The translations under genes were made by a program, and so were the position numbers. DNA of 64,000 bases from Dichetophora obliterata (lineage: Eukaryota > Arthropoda > Insecta > Diptera > Sciomyzidae): positions 84,538,970 through 84,602,969 of the forward strand of contig OY986436.1 in NCBI GenBank assembly GCA_963920525.1, written 5' to 3'. The first letter of the stretch is position 1. Every line of letters begins with the position of its first letter. The notes beneath the pieces were generated by a model that did not search any database, was not told the DNA's origin, and saw only the letters and a program-made list of their open reading frames with translations. This document shows, one piece after another, positions 58,929 through 64,000 of this stretch.

Positions 58929-59336
58929 AGCCCGTTCATGCTGGGAAAAAAAACAGCCTTTTGTAAAACGCAACATAAAAGCAGCTTTTTTCCATACAAA
59001 TAACTCCAGAAAAAAGCAATTTAAAGCAACTTATTGCAAATTTTATTCTGCTTTTTGGTATGTGTCACCCTATGTTTCGTCGATATTTCTGAAATTCGAA
59101 GTTAATTTTTTGTCATATGTCAATAACAAATATAATCAACAAAGTCAATAAGTAAAGGATTGTAAGTACTTCTATATATTTAGTTATAATATAGCAATTA
59201 TAGTCATTTATATCTCTTTTATTCAAGAAAATATCAAAGGAAAAGCGATCAGCCTGGACTGCTGTAGCACGCTGTAGTTCGAAAAAGCATGTTCGAGTAT
59301 GCAAAAAGCAGCTTTTTTTATGAGCATGAACATGGT
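58929..59336. mobile_element. ~408-bp MITE-like element
   Basis: The left end (cccgttcatgctgggaaaaa...cagcctttt) is matched inverted at the right end (aaaagcagctttttttatga, then gcatgaacatgg). The ends share GTTCATGCT and an A/T-run-AGC-TTTT pattern. The limits are approximate. The target duplication is unclear. Confidence 0.5.
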
Positions 59337-59410
59337 ATTACTGTGTTGAATGTCGATTTATTGAGAAGACACACCCTCTGTAAATAGTTTCTGAATTAAG
59401 GGGATACACC

Positions 59411-60107
59411 TAGTGTCCGACCGAAACTGGAATTTTGGCCGAAACCGAAAACGAATATTCGGCCATTTTATAATATTCGGCCGAAACCGAAACTGGTTAC
59501 TAATATGAAAATTTAAGTCTTTACAAATAATTTTTTTTATTAAAAGGAAACAAAACACGTAAGAAAAAATTTTATATAATAAAAAGTATTATTTGAAAAT
59601 TGAGGTTTATAATAATAAATTGAAGTTTACTATAATATTCAATAAGATAATTTTTTATTTTATTTTCATTACAAAAGTATTGCATACTCTAAATCTTTCG
59701 TGCTTAATCAAAATAGTATGCACCTACAATGTACATTTTTGTGCTCACAGAATTCGTTCGGAAGTTTAATTATCAATTTTTGGCCTCAGTACCTATAAAA
59801 CTTTAAAGTTATTGTAATAGAAATGATAAAATCGAAAATGATAGTATCGAACGCATAAAATTAATCAAAATGTTTTGCGTTACTACGGTAAATCAAATTA
59901 TAGATGAATTCATAATATTGGTTTTGTACAATACGTAGTAATTACTTTTATTAATTCAAACTTATATATTTGAATTATTTAACTGATGCAAGTAATTTTT
60001 ACCAAAAGTTTCGGCCGAATAGCCATATTGACAGCTGAAACTAGCCGAATCTGACAAAAACGGCCGAAACTGGCCGTAACAGTGACCGAATATTCGGTCG
60101 GACACTA
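59411..60107. mobile_element. 697-bp TIR element with GGCCGAAAC iterons
   Basis: TAGTGTCCGACCGAA at the left is repeated inverted at the right end (ttcggtcggacacta, ending 60107). Next to both ends the word GGCCGAAAC or its inverse occurs several times (59434-59500 and 60008-60075), like transposase-binding iterons. The AT-rich interior is non-coding. Confidence 0.75.
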
Positions 60108-60559
60108 GTTACCTCCACTTGCTGCGAAAAAAATATTAATTTTCATGAACTTTTTTACGAAAACTACCAAAATTTTTATATACGATCCATAAATCATCTT
60201 AAAGTACATACATTGAGCACCTTTCAGTTATTTTTTTATTGAAAAATATTGTATAGTTTTATTACAAATGGAAGTTTTTACAAAATGGTGGGCAGTTAAA
60301 GTCAATGGTTCGATTTTCACTAAATCTAACGATTAATTGCCATTTAGAAAAAAATGCGTTTATAGTTCCAACTTCAGTTGAAACCAGTCGTCTACGCAAC
60401 GGATTCTTCTCTTTCAAAGCTCATGCAACAAACTTGACTAAGGTTTGTTCAGATCGAGTTGAAGTTTTAAGGACGTATTCGCAGATAGTTATATTTAAAA
60501 AAAAATCGGTATAAGATTATTTAGATATCACTTTTTTGCAGGGATCCAACCAATTATGA

Positions 60560-60760
60560 TTTTTATAATATTAATCAAATTTTACCAATTAATTTTTGAT
60601 AGTGATATTTTCGATCAAAAACAAAATTTAATTATTGATCGTTATTTTTCGATTGATCGATAATAATTAAAAATAAAGCATAGATCGTTATTTTCGAGAA
60701 AAAATAATTATCAATCGTTGATCGATATTTTTTCTATTAGAAATTTTGATCAAAAGGGAT
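60560..60760. repeat. GATCAA/TTTTCGA-rich repeat, left of the hAT remnant
   Basis: Words such as 'gatcgttatttttcgattga' and 'aaaataattatcaatcg' are repeated in both orientations. Matching sequence lies at 62220-62460, on the other side of the mariner. They may be the decayed ends of one element. Confidence 0.5.
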
Positions 60761-60896
60761 GGATGATATTACAAAAACAATTTAATTCTCAATCAATGGA
60801 TGTCGCAACATGCTGGAGTTCTACTGATAAAATGCTTCAAAGTGTTTTGGCTTTGAAAGAATTCTTTTTGGATATTTGTATTAATTATTCATTATA

Positions 60897-62157
60897 CAGG
60901 GTCCGCCATCTAACATTTTTTTTTCAACTAGTGCTTATTTCGTGAATGGTAACACTTAGCTCATGTCTGATTTGACAGATAATTAGTTTTATCCTTCCGC
61001 TGAACGAATATGGTTGTATATACGCTTGAACAACGCTGGGAAATATTGCGACATTACTTTGAAAATCATGGTAATGTTGCAGATTGTGTGCGAAAATTGC
61101 GTACGGATTTTGGAAGAAGAAAAGCACTGTCAGCTCCGTGTGTTCGTTATCTTGTGAAAAAAGTGAAAGAAACTGGCATCCTCATCGATAAACCAAAGCG
61201 TGAAAAGCCAAAAGCAGTGCGTAAACCCGAGAATATTGCTGCTGTGGCAGAAAGTGTGCGTGAAGAGCCATCAACATCAATTCACCGTCGTTCTCAACAA
61301 TTGAACATTTCGGAGACATCATTGAGACGAATTTTGCATAAAGACCATGTTATGACGCCATACAAAGTCCAATTGGTTCAGGAGTTGAAACCAACTGACC
61401 ATCCAATGCGTTTTCCCTTCGCTAAGTGGGCCTGCGATCGACTTACAGAAGATGCCGATTTTGCCAAAAAAAATCATCTTTTCAGATGAAGCTCATTTTG
61501 ATCTTGGCGGGTATGTAAACAAGCAAAATTGTCGCATTTGGGGCACAGAAAACCCGCTGCACCCAAAACGAATCACTGTTTGGTGCGGATTTTGGTCCAG
61601 AGGCATAATTGGGCCATTTTTCTTCGAAAACGAGCAAGGAGTGGCCGTTACAGTCGATGGCGATCATTATCGAGCCATGTTGAACGAATTTTTGTTCACA
61701 ATAATTGAAGAGGAGGATATTGGCAACATTTGGTTTCAACAGGACGGCGCTACGTGCCACACAGCCGAAGCTACACTCGATGTTTTGCGCCCTGTTTTTG
61801 AAGATCGCATTATCAGCCGTAGAGCTGATGTCGTTTGGCCACCGTTGGACTATTATTTGTGGGGTGCCCTCAAAGATAAGGGTTCGCTGACAAGCCAGAG
61901 ACAATTGACGCTTTAAAGGACAATATTCGTGAAGCCATTGGTGAAATACAGCTGCACACAATCGATAATGTGCTTAAAAATTGGACCGATCGTGTAGGCT
62001 ACTGCGTGGCCAGCCGAGGCAGCCAGTTGAATGAAATTATTTTTCATTATTAACCGGAAGGATTGTACTTTCAAATAAAAAAAGAAATTTGAGAAAATAT
62101 CCAGTAGTTTTTTTTTATAGAATTTTGAAAAAAAAAAAAGTTATTTGGCGGACCCTG
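60897..62157 (+). mobile_element. mariner-type transposon of the DD41D group, copy 2
   Basis: The ends CAGGGTCCGCCATCTAAC and inverted CAGGGTCCGCCAAATAAC agree in 16 of 18 positions. TA flanks both sides (60895-60896, 62158-62159). The length is 1261 bp. The terminal repeats differ from copy 1, so it belongs to another subfamily. Confidence 0.9.
61010..62053 (+). pseudogene. mariner transposase with a deletion between the last two catalytic residues
   Basis: It starts MVVYTLEQRWEILRHYFENH with a helix-turn-helix region. At about 61465-61472 a run of eight A's, one more than the frame needs, shifts the frame. The next block has IIFSDEAHFDLGGYVNKQ (first D), IWFQQDGATCHTAEA (second D) and VWPPLDYYLWGALKD (third D). 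Compared with copy 1, seven residues equivalent to the stretch just before PLD are missing. The apparent spacing is therefore 34 instead of 41. A second shift near 61880 precedes the C-terminal part (ETIDALKDNIREAIGEI ... NEIIFHY, stop 62051-62053). It is inactive. Confidence 0.85.
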
Positions 62158-62219
62158 TAGCATTCAAACATTTAATGATTGAGGAATGGACAGAAGAAGA
62201 CAACATTGTGTATGTTCTT

Positions 62220-62460
62220 ACTGATCAAAGTAGCTCCTCAAAATTGATTTGGTTTTTATTTTTGATTGAAAAAATATCGGTCAATGATTGATTTTTATTT
62301 TTCATCGAAAAAAGAACGATTAAAATTAGTTTGTATCTCTGATCGAAAAAATTTCAATCAACAATTGATTTTTATTTTGAATCAAAAAAATAACGATCAA
62401 AGATTGATTTTTATTTCCGATCGAAAAAATAACGATAAAATATAATTTGGTATAAGTTGA
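62220..62460. repeat. GATCAA/TTTTTATT-rich repeat, right of the hAT remnant
   Basis: Four or five units of about 55-60 bases contain 'attgatttttattt', then 'gaaaaaataacgatcaa'. They correspond to the repeats at 60560-60760, partly inverted. Confidence 0.6.
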
Positions 62461-62694
62461 TTTATATTATAAGAATCATGGCACATGTAAAAAGCATGTC
62501 AAAAAAGAATTCTATAGCTTATAGGCATCGTGTGGCATCATGTAAATGTATATTACAAGAACTTTTTATTCGTGATCTTTTGTGAAGGGACATTAAATTT
62601 ATATCATTGCAATATTGTACGAAATTTGCGAAATGTGTAATAAGCTTCTCCAACTAATAATTTAATGGTAATTTAAAGAATTCTTCAAAATGTT
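62461..62694. other. unassigned AT-rich sequence
   Basis: Nothing recognised. Confidence 0.4.
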
Positions 62695-62850
62695 TAGAGC
62701 CATGGCACGCTAGTTAGAGTTCATGTCCCGTATGCTAAAGAATGGCTGGAGCTGGGGTCCCATCTGAGATTTTGCAATTGTAATAATACATTTGTTCACC
62801 CGTCATATTTTTTCAGACAATAGCAAACCATAGTTCTCGATCCTTCCCGC
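62695..62850 (+). mobile_element. tRNA-derived SINE, degraded
   Basis: CATGGCACGCTAGTTAGAGT corresponds to the A-box region. 'gtatgctaaagaatggctgg' and 'gctggggtcccatctgag' correspond to the anticodon and B-box regions of the 34.7-kb SINE. The body motif follows as 'cagacaatagcaaaccatag'. Confidence 0.6.
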
Positions 62851-63349
62851 TTAAACACGTGTTAATAACACGTAGAAACAATTGATCATAAGAATCACTC
62901 AAAGTAAATTCATAATTTTTAGTGTGGAAATCACTAAAAATACAACAAATAGGTAACCATATTTTGTTAATTACTTTAGGCTGTATAGACACGAAAACAA
63001 TTGTTATTTTTTCCTACACAGTCAGAAATATTAGACGAATTTTGTTTCTAATCATTGGAATCATGTCTGTTTTAATTTTTTTTTATGTTACAGTGTTGAA
63101 AATTAAAAAAATAAAAAAAATTTGCTTTTTCGGCAGTTTATGTATTCAAATATATATCCTCAAAAGGATTTTTCTAAATTCGAATTATTTTAAAAATTAT
63201 ATTAATCATAGTGTCGTAAGTTAGACTACCTGAAACTTAACTTAAAAACTTTAAAAGCGTTCTTTTCGAAACTACTTTTTCCAACACGTTTGATATAATA
63301 TCTCAATTTCTTATGAACAGATTAACTTAAAATTTGGTGTGGGTCTTTT

Positions 63350-63512
63350 CTATGGCCCGAACTAGGACTATGTAAAAAAAAATTTGTTTTTTAATATGTT
63401 TAAAAAATTCATAGCTTTGAAATAATATGGTCAAAAAATTACTTTTTTTTTCAAACAGTCGTAATTTTGCGAAAAATGACCATGTCGCTTTATCCCTAGT
63501 CCGGGCTATAGC
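63350..63512. repeat. short inverted repeat
   Basis: CTATGGCCCGAACTAGGAC at 63350-63368 pairs with 'tccctagtccgggctatag' (63493-63511) with few mismatches. The loop is about 125 bases and AT-rich. It may be a small MITE. The flanking DNA to the window end shows nothing else. Confidence 0.5.
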
Positions 63513-64000
63513 GACATTCTTACAAATTATTAATCCTTTTCTCAGATGACTAGAAGGGTTGAAATCCTGCCAAGATGGAGGTACCATTTTTTAGCACCCT
63601 CACTCCACCAGCCTGTAATTATTTTAATTTTTTTTTTTGTATCATTGAAATATTAATAAACACATTTTAATTAATGCATAATAAAAAGAATTATTGGTTC
63701 TTTTTATTGACCGTCAAAAGATGTCCGAAATTTAGGCCTCTACACTAGAATACTGCCTTAATATATTAAAAATTTTCTTAAAAAAGGCCTCTTTATTCTA
63801 TCTTTATCTATCCAGCTCTCAAGTAATTACAAGAAATATTTGAGTATATTTCTCAAGTAAAAAAGTATTATAAAGTAATTTATTTTTATTTTGTCTGAAT
63901 ATTTTTCATAAAAAGGCTGCCCAGCCATTAGCTGATGGTTTGTTTGTTTGAATGGTGATACTAGCGACCAGCAGTATCTTATTATGTTATATTAAAGGCG
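63513..64000. other. unassigned AT-rich sequence at window end
   Basis: No gene or repeat recognised. Confidence 0.4.

Larger units (their letters stand above)
60730..62222 (+). pseudogene. probable hAT transposase fragment, split by a mariner
   Basis: The left piece (about 60730-60894) encodes MDVATCWSSTDKMLQSVLAL then KEFFLDICI. This resembles the hAT segment 'D-x-x-T-R-W-N-S-T-x-x-M-L-x-x-x-L-x-L-K', with R and N replaced. The right piece (62160-62222) encodes LMIEEWTEEDNIVYVLTD, like the following hAT helix (EEW...L). The pieces are separated precisely by a TA-flanked mariner. They do not join in frame, so there is at least one further 1-nt lesion. The match is short, and the family assignment is by pattern only. 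Confidence 0.45.

Noticed and set aside
1..64000. LTR retrotransposon or endogenous retrovirus
   Set aside because: I looked for gag/pol frames with aspartic protease and integrase motifs and for paired long terminal repeats, and found none. All reverse-transcriptase sequence here is of the non-LTR type.

Overview
The window looks like a transposon-dense, AT-rich stretch of intergenic or intronic DNA from an insect, most likely a higher dipteran. A tephritid-like fly is my inference. It rests on the element mix (piggyBac-like, DD41D 'rosa'-type mariners, an RNase H-bearing LOA-type LINE, Jockey-like LINEs, Tc1-like elements, Helitrons, foldbacks, tRNA-derived SINEs), on a short 72-bp spliceosomal intron with GTAAGA/TTTCAG signals, and on the dipteran-style 'gacggacatg' dispersed repeat. 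I found no convincing host protein gene, rRNA gene, functional tRNA gene or CRISPR array. Nearly every long reading frame belongs to a mobile element.

Layout. 0.4-3.4 kb: a fairly intact piggyBac-like element (copy 1). 5.35-8.17 kb: a decayed Tc1-like DD34E element split by a 1.2-kb foldback. 9.2-10.45 kb: a hAT-type non-autonomous element with an 8-bp target duplication. 11.7-13.2 kb: a large inverted repeat. 14.8-24.9 kb: a four-level nest. Here an inverted-repeat element holds piggyBac copy 2, which holds a hAT-type element (with a hairpin inside it) and an almost intact 5.8-kb LOA-like LINE. A third piggyBac fragment follows at 24.9-25.4 kb. 25.7-31.4 kb: small TIR elements and a LINE reverse-transcriptase remnant.

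31.4-34.3 kb: an element with ~330-bp inverted ends, interrupted by a non-autonomous Helitron. 37.2-44.76 kb: a second deep nest. A Jockey-like LINE is split by a 6.5-kb TIR element with a perfect 8-bp target duplication. Inside that lie a hairpin MITE, a Helitron with helicase remnants, and another Jockey-like LINE. 45.5-48.7 kb: a tRNA-like repeat and a TIR element with internal tandem units. 49-51.8 kb: inverted copies of a 'CAGGGCC' repeat, one of them holding a near-perfect ~290-bp-arm palindrome. 54-55.6 kb: a second copy of that foldback with a DD41D mariner in it. 58.9-62.5 kb: two TIR elements and a probable hAT transposase remnant split by a second DD41D mariner.

The elements do not work together as one system. 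The value of the window lies in its stratigraphy. Several insertions can be removed on paper at exact target duplications so that the reading frame or inverted repeat underneath becomes continuous. That gives a relative order of invasion: older Tc1, Jockey, hAT and inverted-repeat elements first, then piggyBac, Helitrons and mariners, with the LOA-like LINE apparently among the youngest.
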